Shown here: one piece after another, positions 18,101-26,351 of the stretch
How positions within the stretch are numbered: position 1 is the stretch's first letter
Layout of the letters: every line of letters begins with the position of its first letter
Assembly (NCBI RefSeq): GCF_001423085.1
Contig: NZ_LMNU01000045.1
Location: 144,651 to 208,650 of the forward strand
From: Methylobacterium sp. Leaf125
Lineage (GTDB): Bacteria; Pseudomonadota; Alphaproteobacteria; Rhizobiales; Beijerinckiaceae
Length of the DNA stretch: 64,000 nt
Direction: 5' to 3'
Translations under genes and position numbers: made by a program
Notes under the pieces: model-generated
Database searches by the model: none
What the model was told of the DNA's origin: nothing
The model's input: only the letters and a program-made list of their open reading frames with translations

Positions 18101-19995
18101 GTGGCGCGCTCCAGCAGCATGTCGTGCAGCCAGACCCGGCCGGCCTCGTCGGCCCCGGGGGGCAGGATGCGGTAGGTCCGCTCGTTGACGACCCGGAAGC
18201 CGAGATTCTCGAGCACCGGCACCCGCTCGGACAGGGAGAGCGAGGCGCCCCGCGAAAACACCTTCAGGCGGATCTGCGCCTCCGGGTCGGTGGCGCGCCG
18301 GCCGATATCGGCCGCCCGGGGCCGCTCGGGGCTGAGGCGCTCCAGGGTCATGATGTCGGCGATGGCGACCGCGGGGGCGAAGCTCTCGCGATAGGCCGCC
18401 GAGAAGGCCTCGCCGTAGCGGGCGGCCAGGATCCGGGCTTCCGCGCCGTCCAGGGTCTCGGCGAGGGCCGCCCGCAATTCGTCGCCCCAGGTGCGGACCA
18501 GGGCGGCGATGCCGGCCTCCAGGGCGGCGGGATCGCGCTCGGGCGCGCCGGATTCGGGCAGGCCGATGATGACATGGGTGCGGGCGAGCGGCCCGTCCGG
18601 GAAATACGGGTAGGCCGCCGAGACCCGGCCGCCGTATTCGCTGGCGAGGTAGGCGCCGATCCGCGCCCGCACGGTGGAATCGTAGCGGTCCTTCGGCACG
18701 TAGACGAGGAGCGAGACGAAGCGGCCGAAGCGGTCGGGCCGCGACAGCACCCGCAGGCGCGGCCGGTCGGCGAGGTGGGCGATGGCGAGGCTGAAGCGGT
18801 AGAGCCGGTCGGCGTCGATCTGGAACAGGTCGTCGCGCGGGTAGGTCTCCAGCACGTCGAGGAGGCCGCGCCCCGCATGGCTCGTGGGATCGAGGCCCGC
18901 GCGCAGGGCCACCTGCGCCACCTTCTCGCGCAGGTACGGGATCTCCCGCGTCGGCAGGGTGTAGGCGCTCGCGTTGAACAGGCCGACGATGCCGACCTCG
19001 CCGGTCAGGCGGCCGTCCGCGCCGAACAGCTTGCAGGCGATGTAGTCGAGATGGGCGGCCCGGTGGACCCGGGACTTCACGCTGGCCTTGGTGATGATGA
19101 GGGCCTGCGGACCCTCGAGGAAGGCGCGGATCTCCGGCGTCATGTCCACGAGGGCGCCGCCGCGCCGGAGCACCGCCACCGCCGGATCGCGCAGCAACCC
19201 CAGGCCCGAGCCCTCCACCAGGGCATGCTCCGCCCCGGAGAGGCTGTGCTCCCGCAGGCCCAGCACCGTGAAGTGCCCCGCGCCGAGCCAGGCCAGGAAA
19301 GCGCGCGCCTCCGCGACCTCCTCCGACGGCAGGGGCGGCGGGGCGGCGGCGTAGGCCTCCGCGAGGCCGGCCAGCCGGCTGGCCATGGCGTCCTGGTCGT
19401 CGGTGGCCAAGGCGACGTCGTGGAACACGCGGGCCAGGCCCTCGACGAGGCGGGTGCGGGCCTCGCCGGCATCGAGCCGGTCGAGATGGATGTGGATGAA
19501 GCTCTCCCGCGCGAACCCCGCCTGCGTGTCGGCGGTGGTCTCCCCCACAACCCGGACCAGGGCGCCCGCGTCGTCGCGCTCGACGCCGAGGATCGGGTGG
19601 GCGACGAGGTGGGGCGCCAACCCCTGCTCCGTCAGCTCGGCCAGGGCGGAATCGAGCAGGAACGGCCGGTTGTCGTTGACGACTTCGACGATGGTCAGGT
19701 CGCGCATCCGTCCCTCGCGCAGAACGGCACGGTCACTGACGGACAGGTTGGCGGCTGCGCCCGGATGCCGGGGCGCGGCGAGGTGCCCCCGGGCCGCCAG
19801 GGCGAGATCGGCGAGATCCTGCGCCGTGTAGGGCGCGAGGTCCTCGGGGGGCACGCGCCCGAACAGGTCGGTGACGAAGCCGCCGGGGCCGCCCTGCTCC
19901 GCGACCCGGTCGGCCGCGGCGCCGAGAAGGTCCGTGCGGGCACCCCGGGCCTCGGGGCTGGACAGGGCGGCGTTCCGTTCCAGGGCCATGGTCAT
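15124..19995 (-). CDS. gdhB: NAD-specific glutamate dehydrogenase, large (GDH-180 type)
   Basis: This encodes 1623 residues, matching the roughly 1600-residue NAD-GDH class that oxidatively deaminates glutamate to 2-oxoglutarate and ammonia. ATG 19995 (MTMALERNAAL) follows AAGGA at five bases; upstream sequence lacks homology. The N-terminal half contains ACT-like regulatory segments (LTIVEVVNDNRPFLLDSALAEL is typical). The catalytic region contains GGLRWSDRPEDFRTEVLGL, VIVPVGAKGGF, the nucleotide-binding VAGVGDMSGDVFGNGML, and DPNPD, VGIGTYI-like and NTDAIDNSAGVNTSDVEVN blocks. No truncation was seen. The gene stands alone, and the symbol follows common usage for this class. Confidence 0.96.
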   Translation of the reverse strand: MTMALERNAALSSPEARGARTDLLGAAADRVAEQGGPGGFVTDLFGRVPPEDLAPYTAQDLADLALAARGHLAAPRHPGAAANLSVSDRAVLREGRMRDLTIVEVVNDNRPFLLDSALAELTEQGLAPHLVAHPILGVERDDAGALVRVVGETTADTQAGFARESFIHIHLDRLDAGEARTRLVEGLARVFHDVALATDDQDAMASRLAGLAEAYAAAPPPLPSEEVAEARAFLAWLGAGHFTVLGLREHSLSGAEHALVEGSGLGLLRDPAVAVLRRGGALVDMTPEIRAFLEGPQALIITKASVKSRVHRAAHLDYIACKLFGADGRLTGEVGIVGLFNASAYTLPTREIPYLREKVAQVALRAGLDPTSHAGRGLLDVLETYPRDDLFQIDADRLYRFSLAIAHLADRPRLRVLSRPDRFGRFVSLLVYVPKDRYDSTVRARIGAYLASEYGGRVSAAYPYFPDGPLARTHVIIGLPESGAPERDPAALEAGIAALVRTWGDELRAALAETLDGAEARILAARYGEAFSAAYRESFAPAVAIADIMTLERLSPERPRAADIGRRATDPEAQIRLKVFSRGASLSLSERVPVLENLGFRVVNERTYRILPPGADEAGRVWLHDMLLERATGAAIDLGRLETLLEEALLALGTGLAESDGYNRLVLEAELPWRDVALLRALGRYLRQLRIRYGQDYLAATLSAHPGVARALVALFRARFDPAAPGDREAAQAEIRAGIETDLAAVTSLDEDRILRRFVNLIEAALRTNFFQVAPGGGRREAIAFKFACAKVSGMPLPRPFFEIFVYAPRVEGVHLRFGYVARGGLRWSDRPEDFRTEVLGLVKAQQVKNAVIVPVGAKGGFFPKRLPPASDRQAWMAEGTESYRIFIRTLLELTDNIVGDAIVPPADTVRHDSDDAYLVVAADKGTATFSDIANALSAERGHWLGDAFASGGSQGYDHKGMGITARGAWEAVKRHFREMDIDTQSDPITVAGVGDMSGDVFGNGMLLSRALRLVAAFDHRDIFLDPNPDAAASFAERRRLFDLGRSSWRDYDAGLISPGGGLYARSLKTIPLSPEIQAVLGLAQDTATPAELMQAILKAPVDLLWFGGIGTYIRAAAESDEEAGDRANDAVRITGAMVRAKVIGEGANLGATQRGRIEAARNGVRLNTDAIDNSAGVNTSDVEVNIKIALMTPERDGRLDGQARNALLVAMTDEVAALVLRNNQLQTLALSLAQHRGLPETGFAMRTMQALEAEGRLDRGVELLPDDAAIAERMRRGEGLTRPEYAVLLAYAKLALYDALLASTAPNDPYFDRELQRYFPAALRQQFPDAVNGHRLRREIISTALSNIIVNRGGPSLVTRLVEETGADASAIAKAYAITRDAYGLMELNLAIDGLAGAIAGQAQIALYAEVQDLLVGRIVWFLRNLDLSGGVAPIVARYREGISALQAALPEVMGEAVNGQLAAREAELVGLGMAAAPARRLAALTALTSAPDIVRIAETGGGAMPDIAATHFALDRALRLSELAAAARAVATGDTYDRIALERAVSTIATAHRRLTAEVIGTVGAGPEAVTAWSRSRGAALDHARATLEAVTASGLTVSKATVAASLLADLARPKGAPAQG

Positions 19996-21112
19996 CGTGT
20001 CCTTGCGGCGGGCGTCGGCGCGCTCGCGCGGGGCTGGTCCCGCTCCCGGCAGGCCGCGGCGGCGTTCGGGCGGGGCCGGCCCGTTGGGCGGAGGGAGGCG
20101 GGGGGACGGGGGCTGGATCGCATCGTCGGGTCGCCGATCTCTCTGCCGGCCCGCGATTCGCCCGCGGTGGCCGCCGCGCCCCACTTGAGCATCGGCCTCC
20201 GGCTCTTGCCAGGGCCGGACGGCCGGATCGGGCCCGGGCGGCTACGACCGGCGGTCGATGTCAGGCTTTGTGGGCCGCGCACGGCACGGGTGCGGCCCGA
20301 GAGCGGCCGTGGCCGCGGCACGCGGTCTGCAGCAAGCGGTCTGGAGCAGGCGGTCCGAAGCACGCCCGCGAAGCCTGAAGCGTATCCGGGCCATCCGGGG
20401 CGGGTCCCACAGCCCGACGCGTGGGCTCGTCCGGCAAGTCGACCCGCGACGAACGACCCTATCCATGCGTGCTATTCCCGTCCTCTATTCTCGAATTCTC
20501 ACGAATTCTTGAAGACAACCCAGGGTTTTATCGGCCATTTTCAGTCTTGGAAGATGGTCATTTTCACGCAACTACAATGTCCGACTGTCTGCGAAGGCTT
20601 CATCCGTCCGCGAAAGTTGGGAGACGCGAAGAGCTTGCGATCACCCGAGGAGAGAATTCCTGCGACCGCGATCGGGCGGACACCGCGTCCCCCGATGCAC
20701 CGCCCGACTCCGACCCGATTCGACCCCGCGCCGAGCGCGCAGCCCGGTCTCCGGCAAGGGGCGGGAGCAGACGTACGGCTCTGCACGCAAGGGAGCCGGT
20801 TCAGGACCAGCCACCGGGCGGACGCGGCTCCGGGACGGGTCCGGCAGCCGTCGCGTCGGCGTATCGCGTTGCGATCGAAGACAAACATCCAAGGGCATGG
20901 CGCCTGCGGCTCAGGCCGAGCGCGTCGCTCCGCGGCAATGCTGCGGCCGGGAAACGCCTCTGCGGCGCGGCAACACCTCCTCGGTCTTGTAGCATATCAG
21001 AGCTATTGTGAATGATTTTTAATGTAGCGCCCCGGCTTTTAACTGGACTTGCCGCGATGGGCTCTCATAATCCAGCAAGGTGCAGGCAACGTGTGCCTGC
21101 ACTTACGTAGTC
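19996..21112. other. 1.1-kb intergenic region, no gene supported
   Basis: This lies between the divergent glutamate dehydrogenase and PAS-HTH genes. Composition shifts from very GC-rich (20000-20450) to distinctly AT-richer at 20460-20640, then GC-rich again to 20930 and AT-richer near 20985-21080. Long open frames on both strands are Arg/Pro-rich and match nothing I know. The AT-rich patches are likely promoter or regulatory segments. The palindrome at 21080-21102 is listed separately. Confidence 0.45.
21080..21102. promoter_or_regulatory. Perfect 9-bp inverted repeat just upstream of PAS-HTH gene
   Basis: GTGCAGGCA (21080-21088), a five-base spacer ACGTG, and TGCCTGCAC (21094-21102) form a perfect dyad. 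It ends ten bases before the ATG at 21113. It could be an autoregulatory operator for the HTH protein encoded next, or an mRNA hairpin limiting initiation. No strong Shine-Dalgarno motif is visible between it and the ATG. Confidence 0.6.
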
Positions 21113-22240
21113 ATGAGAGATGATTCCTTGTTTTCCGCCAGTCTGATCCGTTCCGGAATTTCTGTGCCGAGAGAGGAACCGCGTCAGCCCGTTCCCGCCT
21201 CGCTCGCGCAGATTCTCCGGCTGGTCGAGGAACTGGCGCAGATCGGGCTCTGGTCCATCGACCTCCGGTCGGGCGTGCTCTCGCTCTCGGACGGCGTCGC
21301 CCGGCTCACCGGCCTCTCCCAGCAGACCACCCGGATGGAGGCGCTGCGCGCCCTCGTCCATCCCGAGGACAGCCCGATCTTCGAGGAGGTCTCGGCCGCG
21401 CTGCGGACCGGGATCCCGGTCGACCGCGGATTCCGGATCGTTCGGCCGGATCGAACCGTGCGCTGGGTCGAGTTCAAGGGGAACGTGGTGCTGGGGGCGG
21501 ATTCCCGTCCGGTCCGGGCCGACGGCCTGATCGTGGACGTCACCAGCCGGCATGAGACCACGCAATCGGTCCTGCGCAACCAGGCGCGCTACGAGGGTCT
21601 GGTCCAGGCGATCGCGGCCGTGGTCTGGCTGATGAGCCCGGACGGGGTCCATCAGCCGTCCCCGAGCTGGTGCACCCTGACGGGTCAGACCCCGGAGGAG
21701 TGGCATGCCGGCGGCTGGGCCTCGGCGATCCATCCCGAGGACCGGGAGCGCGCGGCCAGCGCCTGGGCGACGGCCTTCCGCCGGCAGGAACCCTACGAAG
21801 CCAATTACCGCCTGCGGCGCGCCGACGGGGATTACCGCTGGGTCAGCAGCCGGGCCGTCCCGGTGCTCAATCCCGACCGCTCGGTCCGGGAGTGGATCGG
21901 CCTCGTCATCGACATGACCAGCACGGCCAGCGTGATGACCCAGCCCCGGGACCTGGCGCTGTTCGACATTTCGGGGCCGCTGATCCGGAGCGCCCGGGCG
22001 ATGCTCAACTGGTCGATCCCGGACCTCGCGGCGGCCGCCGAGGTCTCGGGCTCCAGCATCAAGCGATTCGAGGAGAGCGGCGGTGCCGCGCTGCGGCCGC
22101 GGACGCGCGCCGCCATCCGGAACGCGCTGGAAGCCGCCGGCATCACGTTCGTCGCGCGCCTGTCCGGCGAGGTCGGCCTGGTCTTCCGGCCGGTCGCGCC
22201 CGAGGCGCAACGGGAGTCCCGACCCGACACCGCCGACTGA
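21113..22240 (+). CDS. Double-PAS sensor fused to an XRE-like HTH
   Basis: This encodes about 375 residues from ATG 21113; a GTG at 21080 in the same frame is less likely. PAS 1 (about 30-140, with GLWSIDLRSGVLSLSDGVARLTG) and PAS 2 (about 155-270, with GVHQPSPSWCTLTGQTPEEW) are both of the PAS-PAC fold-3 type, ending in WIGLVIDMT. The C-terminus (about 290-355) is a helix-turn-helix, SARAMLNWSIPDLAAAAEVS followed by GSSIKRFEE, and ends EAAGITFVAR like short alphaproteobacterial XRE regulators. There is no kinase or membrane segment, so it looks like a one-component cytoplasmic sensor-regulator. The palindrome directly upstream suggests autoregulation. Confidence 0.82.
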   Translation: MRDDSLFSASLIRSGISVPREEPRQPVPASLAQILRLVEELAQIGLWSIDLRSGVLSLSDGVARLTGLSQQTTRMEALRALVHPEDSPIFEEVSAALRTGIPVDRGFRIVRPDRTVRWVEFKGNVVLGADSRPVRADGLIVDVTSRHETTQSVLRNQARYEGLVQAIAAVVWLMSPDGVHQPSPSWCTLTGQTPEEWHAGGWASAIHPEDRERAASAWATAFRRQEPYEANYRLRRADGDYRWVSSRAVPVLNPDRSVREWIGLVIDMTSTASVMTQPRDLALFDISGPLIRSARAMLNWSIPDLAAAAEVSGSSIKRFEESGGAALRPRTRAAIRNALEAAGITFVARLSGEVGLVFRPVAPEAQRESRPDTAD

Positions 22241-22253
22241 GGCGGCACGGGGC

Positions 22254-22284
22254 CGCCGGTCGCGCGACCTCGACGCGACCGGCG
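22254..22284. terminator. Bidirectional terminator-like hairpin
   Basis: CGCCGGTCGCG (22254-22264) pairs perfectly with CGCGACCGGCG (22274-22284) around nine bases. It occupies the 51-bp gap between convergent PAS-HTH and FKBP genes. Confidence 0.75.
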
Positions 22285-22291
22285 TGGTATA

Positions 22292-22711
22292 CTAGCGGGC
22301 GCCGAGAAGCTCGACGTCGAAGATCAGGGTCGCGTTGGGCGGGATCACGCCGCCGGCGCCGCGCGGGCCGTAGCCCTGGTCCGGCGGGATGATCAGCGTG
22401 CGCTTGCCGCCGACCTTCATCGTGGCGACGCCCGTATCCCAGCCGGCGATGACCTGCCCGGCGCCGAGGGTGAAGGTGAAGGGCGTGCCGCGATCCCGCG
22501 AGGAATCGAACTTCTTGCCCGGCTTGCCACCGTCGTCGAGCCAGCCTGTGTAGTGGACGCTGACCTTCTGGCCGGCCTTCGGCTCGGGGCCGGTGCCCAC
22601 GACCTCGTCACGGTACTGGAGGCCCGAGGGGGTGGTGATGGTCTCGGCGGATGCGGATGCAGTCATGGCGAGGATCAAGGCTCCGGTGAGGGCATAGAGG
22701 GGACGGCGCAT
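22292..22711 (-). CDS. Exported FKBP-type peptidyl-prolyl isomerase
   Basis: This encodes 139 residues. A signal peptide (ALTGALILAMTASASA) is followed by a single FKBP domain with GTGPEPKAGQKVSVHYTGWL, FDSSRDRGTPFTFTLGAGQVI, GWDTGVATMKVGGKR and PPNATLIFDVELL, all the active-site positions of the family. It is predicted to catalyse prolyl cis-trans isomerisation in the periplasm. Length is standard for a minimal exported FKBP. Confidence 0.94.
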   Translation of the reverse strand: MRRPLYALTGALILAMTASASAETITTPSGLQYRDEVVGTGPEPKAGQKVSVHYTGWLDDGGKPGKKFDSSRDRGTPFTFTLGAGQVIAGWDTGVATMKVGGKRTLIIPPDQGYGPRGAGGVIPPNATLIFDVELLGAR

Positions 22712-22791
22712 GGTAGGTCCTGTCTGGCATGCCGAGGCGGCGCAGTAGCACGGACTCGCCAGGACGTCACAATCCCGCTCGGCACCCGCCC

Positions 22792-23943
22792 TCAGCGCCG
22801 CAGCAGCCGGCGCGCCTCGCCCCGGGCCGTCTCCTCGAAGCGGGCGAGCCGGAGACGCCGCTCCAGCCCAATCAGCCCTCGTGCCCCGTCCGGCACCGCG
22901 ATGACCTCCGCGACGGTATCGCGCTCGCGGTACAGGCTTTCCAGGGCGGAACCGGCCAGGGTCGCGGAATCGAGGCGGTCGGCGAAACCGTCGGCATGCA
23001 GCGCCCGCACGATCTCCGCCTCGAGGACGAGGCCCGGCGCGAAGGCCCGGGCGGTCTCGTCATAGGCAGTCTTCAGGAGGTAGGCGGTTCCCCCCGCCAC
23101 CAGGGCGAGGCTGACGGCGAGGGTCGTTCCATCGCGGCTCAGGATGTCGGCCCGGATGCCGACGGGACCTCCCTCGGCCCGGAAGACCGCGCGGGCGAAG
23201 GCCGCATGCGCCGTACGGCAGGCCATGGCGCTACCGGCGGCTCCCTTCCATCCGGCGGCCTCGACGTCGAGGAAAATCTCCACCGCGCGGGTGAGAGCCG
23301 GCCCCTGCGTCACGGTCTCAAGGCTCATCACACCGCCCTCGGCGAGGCGGCGCTGCCGGCGACGCAGATCCTTGAGCCGCGAGGGATGCGGATGCCCGGC
23401 CAGGAAAGCGGCATGATCGGCGCGCCTATGGAGGACCGGACGGGCGAACCGCGCCACCTCGCCGAGATCCCACCCGGCCTCCGCCATCGCGGCGAGCAGG
23501 TCCTGGCCCGGCGCCGCCTCGACCGAGAGCAGCGGCCAGCGCCATGCCCGCCCGCCGGAAGCGGCGGCAAGACCCTCCACCAGGGCGGTCAGAATCGCGG
23601 GCCTGTCCGGGCCCGCGGCCACCAGCGGCGCGGACGCGGTGATGAAGGGCGACACGAACGGCAACAGCACGGATCGTCCGAGTCCGCAGATATCGTAGGA
23701 GCGGCGAAACGGCAGCACCGCCTCGAGGCGCTCCGGCCCACGCACGACGACGACCCGCAGGTCCGACGACGCCAGACCGCTCGCCAGATGGGCCTGCATC
23801 ACGTGTCGACCGAAGAAGGGATGGGCATCCCCCGCACGCGCCGAGAGGTCGTCCCAGGCCGCCGCTTCGCGCCCGAGAGACGCGAGCGTCGTGATCGCAT
23901 GTGTGTAGGCCGGCGCGATCCGCCGGGCGTGAGCGGCGCTCAT
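22792..23943 (-). CDS. GNAT-like acetyltransferase of the CelD/BioF2 type
   Basis: This encodes about 383 residues. The start at 23943 is preferred because ATG overlaps the stop of the flippase gene (ATGA); ATG 23952 is the alternative. The layout is that of CelD/FemAB-like proteins: an N-terminal domain with PFFGRHVMQAHL and LRVVVVRGPERLEAVLPF, then a GNAT half with HPSRLKDLRRRQRRLAEGG, VEIFLDVEAAGWKG and a late YLLKTAYDETARAFAPGLVLE acyl-CoA-binding block. Such proteins accompany extracellular polysaccharide genes and are thought to acylate glycans, although the substrate is unproven. The gene is last in a leftward operon. Confidence 0.8.
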   Translation of the reverse strand: MSAAHARRIAPAYTHAITTLASLGREAAAWDDLSARAGDAHPFFGRHVMQAHLASGLASSDLRVVVVRGPERLEAVLPFRRSYDICGLGRSVLLPFVSPFITASAPLVAAGPDRPAILTALVEGLAAASGGRAWRWPLLSVEAAPGQDLLAAMAEAGWDLGEVARFARPVLHRRADHAAFLAGHPHPSRLKDLRRRQRRLAEGGVMSLETVTQGPALTRAVEIFLDVEAAGWKGAAGSAMACRTAHAAFARAVFRAEGGPVGIRADILSRDGTTLAVSLALVAGGTAYLLKTAYDETARAFAPGLVLEAEIVRALHADGFADRLDSATLAGSALESLYRERDTVAEVIAVPDGARGLIGLERRLRLARFEETARGEARRLLRR

Positions 23944-25343
23944 CGACCCCATCTCCCGAACAGACCGATCCGGACCGGCGTGACCAGACCATGCACCGCG
24001 TGCGCCGCCCAGGCCATGGCAGCGGCTCGCACCACGGTCGCGAGAGCCATGGCGACGGCGGCTCCGATCACCCCGAGCATCGGGACCAGGATGAAGCAGA
24101 GGCCACCGGCCAGACCCAACATGCCGACGGCGACCCCGGCGGCGAGGCGCTCACCGCCCAGCATGTTGAGCAGGTCCTCGCCCGGACCGAAGGCGCTGGC
24201 GGCGACACTGCCGGCGACGAGGACAGCGAGGAGGGGTAGGCTGTCTCGGAATTCGGGGCCGAACAGGCCCAGCAGGAGGGGCGCGGCCGCGAGGACGGCG
24301 ATTCCGATCACGACGGTGGCCGCCAGGGTAAGACGCGCCTGCAGCGCGATCAGATCGGCGAGCCGCGCCCGGTCCCCGGCCGCATGGGCCGCGGTGAAGC
24401 GCTGCGCCGTGGCGGCCGTGGCGGCGAAATGAACGAAGACCACGAATTGCTGGATCCGGGTCGCGGCGAAGTACAATCCCACCGTGGCGGGTGGAACGAG
24501 AAGGCTCAGCACGACGACGTCGATGAAGCTGGCCGCAGACGTGGCGAGATCGCTTCCCGCGATCGGCAGGCAGGCGCGCAACCAGCGCCGCCAGGCATAG
24601 CGGCGCGGTCCCGTGGGCAAGATCGCCTGGAGGCGTCGCAATAGCAGGGCGGCCTGGATCGACACGGCGATTCCGGTCGCCACGAGGGTGCACAGGACGG
24701 CGACGCGCGCTTCCGCCGGGGCCCCGAACCCGACAGCCGCGAGCATGGCGGCCATGATCAGGCCCTGCCGCAGCAGGTACGGCGGCGCGATGGCGAGCAC
24801 GGCCCAGTTCTGACCGCGGGCCACGCCCTCGCAGTAATCCTGAAGCGCGAAGAGCGGTAGCACCAGCGCTGCCACGAGAAGCGGGGCGGCATAGGGCCCC
24901 TCCAGCAGGGAGCCCTCCACCCAGACCAGGGCGAGACCGCCGAGGGCGACGGCCAGAGCGCTCGCCAGCGTGACGGTCGCACCGCCGATGAGGTAGGCCC
25001 GGACGGCAGCGAGGTCACCCCGGGCCTGATCCGCTGGAATGAACCGGCAGGCGCCCTGCGACAGGCCGAGGGTGGCCGAATGACCGAGGATCGCGATCCA
25101 GACCCAGATCGCTGCAAAGATCCCGTACTCAGTGCCGCCCATCAGGCGCGCCATCAGAACCTGTCCGACATAGGCGAAGCCGGCGGCGCCGATGCGAATC
25201 GCGAAGACGTGGATCGCCGCACCGGCGGCACCGCCGCGCAGACGCGTCAGCGCGCTCCATGCACCGGTGGCTCCGATCCTGTCCGTCGCTATGCTCACCG
25301 AATGGCCCCCGCCCGATCCAGGCCGGTATAGGGCCTTCGCCAT
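23940..25343 (-). CDS. Polysaccharide flippase (MOP superfamily, Wzx-like)
   Basis: This encodes 467 residues with about 12-14 hydrophobic helices, starting IHVFAIRIGAAGFAYVGQVLMARLMGGTEYG, whose R/G-containing first helix and the following ARLMG-EYG motif are typical of Wzx/RfbX exporters. The C-terminal half has GPGEDLLNMLGG, which is also common in the family. It would flip undecaprenyl-linked oligosaccharide across the inner membrane. It overlaps the GNAT gene by four bases and follows the SGNH and OpgC genes, consistent with a surface-glycan modification and export unit. No glycosyltransferase is present here. Confidence 0.85.
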   Translation of the reverse strand: MAKALYRPGSGGGHSVSIATDRIGATGAWSALTRLRGGAAGAAIHVFAIRIGAAGFAYVGQVLMARLMGGTEYGIFAAIWVWIAILGHSATLGLSQGACRFIPADQARGDLAAVRAYLIGGATVTLASALAVALGGLALVWVEGSLLEGPYAAPLLVAALVLPLFALQDYCEGVARGQNWAVLAIAPPYLLRQGLIMAAMLAAVGFGAPAEARVAVLCTLVATGIAVSIQAALLLRRLQAILPTGPRRYAWRRWLRACLPIAGSDLATSAASFIDVVVLSLLVPPATVGLYFAATRIQQFVVFVHFAATAATAQRFTAAHAAGDRARLADLIALQARLTLAATVVIGIAVLAAAPLLLGLFGPEFRDSLPLLAVLVAGSVAASAFGPGEDLLNMLGGERLAAGVAVGMLGLAGGLCFILVPMLGVIGAAVAMALATVVRAAAMAWAAHAVHGLVTPVRIGLFGRWGR

Positions 25344-25379
25344 TGCGGCGCGGTTAAGCCGAGCGGTTAAGGCTTTGGT

Positions 25380-26351
25380 TCAGGGCCCGGCGGGCGCCGT
25401 CGCAGATGGCTTGGTCCCGGCAGATTCCTTCGGCGGCGCCAAGGTCAGGGCGGGTCGCCCGGCGCTGCCCGTCGAGGCTGGATCCGGCTGCAGCAGCGAC
25501 AGGGTAATGGCGCGGGTGACGTGTTCGGCCATGCAGCGCAGCCCAAGATCATTCAGCCGGAACTGGCTGCCAAGGAGATGCCCCTCGCCCTTGTCGTTGC
25601 GGCGCGCGAGATAGCGCATGGCCTCGTAGCGCTGCACCAGTGGTACGCCCTCGCGCAAGGCGACCTCCTGCACCTTGCGCACGAGGCTGGTGTAATAGTC
25701 GTCCGAGGCAAGGCTCGCGGTGTAGACCGGACTGACCAGCACGACGTCGATTTCATGCCCCTTGATCCATTGCACGGTCTCGTCAAGGGCCGTGCCGAAG
25801 GCATCGAGATCGACCCGGGCAAGCGCATCGTGGGAGCCGACCTGCCAAATGACGAGGTCGGGCTCCACTTCCGCAACCATGCTGCGCAGGCGCTCGCCCG
25901 CCCCCGACGCGATCTCGCCTTGCAAGCCCCGGCTCTCCACCACCACGTCGACATCCGGCAGGGAGCGCTCGAGGGCGGTCTCCAGTTTGACCGGGTAGGT
26001 GGCGGAGGATCCGAGTCCCATGGTCGACGCACCGATGGCGAGCACGCGGACCGGGCGTTTTTCCTTCAGCGCAGCCTTGACCGCGCCGAGGCGAGCCAGA
26101 GTGTAGAGCTTCGAGCCCGGCACCCGACATTCCGGCGACAGGGTCACGTCGACCGCCTCTGCGTCCGGCCCCTGACCAGCGGAGACGCTCGGAGGCGAGA
26201 CCACAGTCGGGGGCGGAGCTCCCACCTTCGCGGGGTCCTGATGGGCCGCCGGCTCCTGCGCCCAGGCTCTGTCTCCGCCGAACGGGCAGAGGAGAGCCAG
26301 GCTCAGGGCGAGGAGACCCGCGGCTTTCGGGAGCGCCATTCGACGAACCAT
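25380..26351 (-). CDS. Exported SGNH/GDSL hydrolase
   Basis: This encodes 323 residues; M5 (26339) is an alternative start. A signal peptide (AGLLALSLALLCPFGG...AWA) and a low-complexity Pro/Ala linker precede the SGNH domain. Block I is VLAIGASTMGLGSS, with the nucleophilic Ser in GAST rather than GDS. Block III is IWQVGSHDALA. The expected C-terminal Asp/His pair may be in FRLNDLGLRCMAEHV. Such enzymes remove or transfer O-acyl groups on polysaccharides. The start overlaps the upstream OpgC gene by about 49 bases, so the two are probably translated together. Confidence 0.82.
   Translation of the reverse strand: MVRRMALPKAAGLLALSLALLCPFGGDRAWAQEPAAHQDPAKVGAPPPTVVSPPSVSAGQGPDAEAVDVTLSPECRVPGSKLYTLARLGAVKAALKEKRPVRVLAIGASTMGLGSSATYPVKLETALERSLPDVDVVVESRGLQGEIASGAGERLRSMVAEVEPDLVIWQVGSHDALARVDLDAFGTALDETVQWIKGHEIDVVLVSPVYTASLASDDYYTSLVRKVQEVALREGVPLVQRYEAMRYLARRNDKGEGHLLGSQFRLNDLGLRCMAEHVTRAITLSLLQPDPASTGSAGRPALTLAPPKESAGTKPSATAPAGP

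Noticed and set aside
20421..21011. 196-codon frame in the gap before the PAS-HTH gene
   Set aside because: It has no ribosome-binding site, Arg/Pro-rich sequence in the second half and no recognisable motif. The region is better read as regulatory DNA.
15241..21015. A 1924-codon open frame opposite the NAD-glutamate dehydrogenase
   Set aside because: It is the GC-rich mirror frame of a well-supported gene; composition is low-complexity (Gly/Arg/Ala) and no motif is present.
22284..22293. TGGTATAC near the FKBP gene end as another GntR site
   Set aside because: There is no ATRCCA at the required spacing, and it lies between convergent genes where an operator is not expected.
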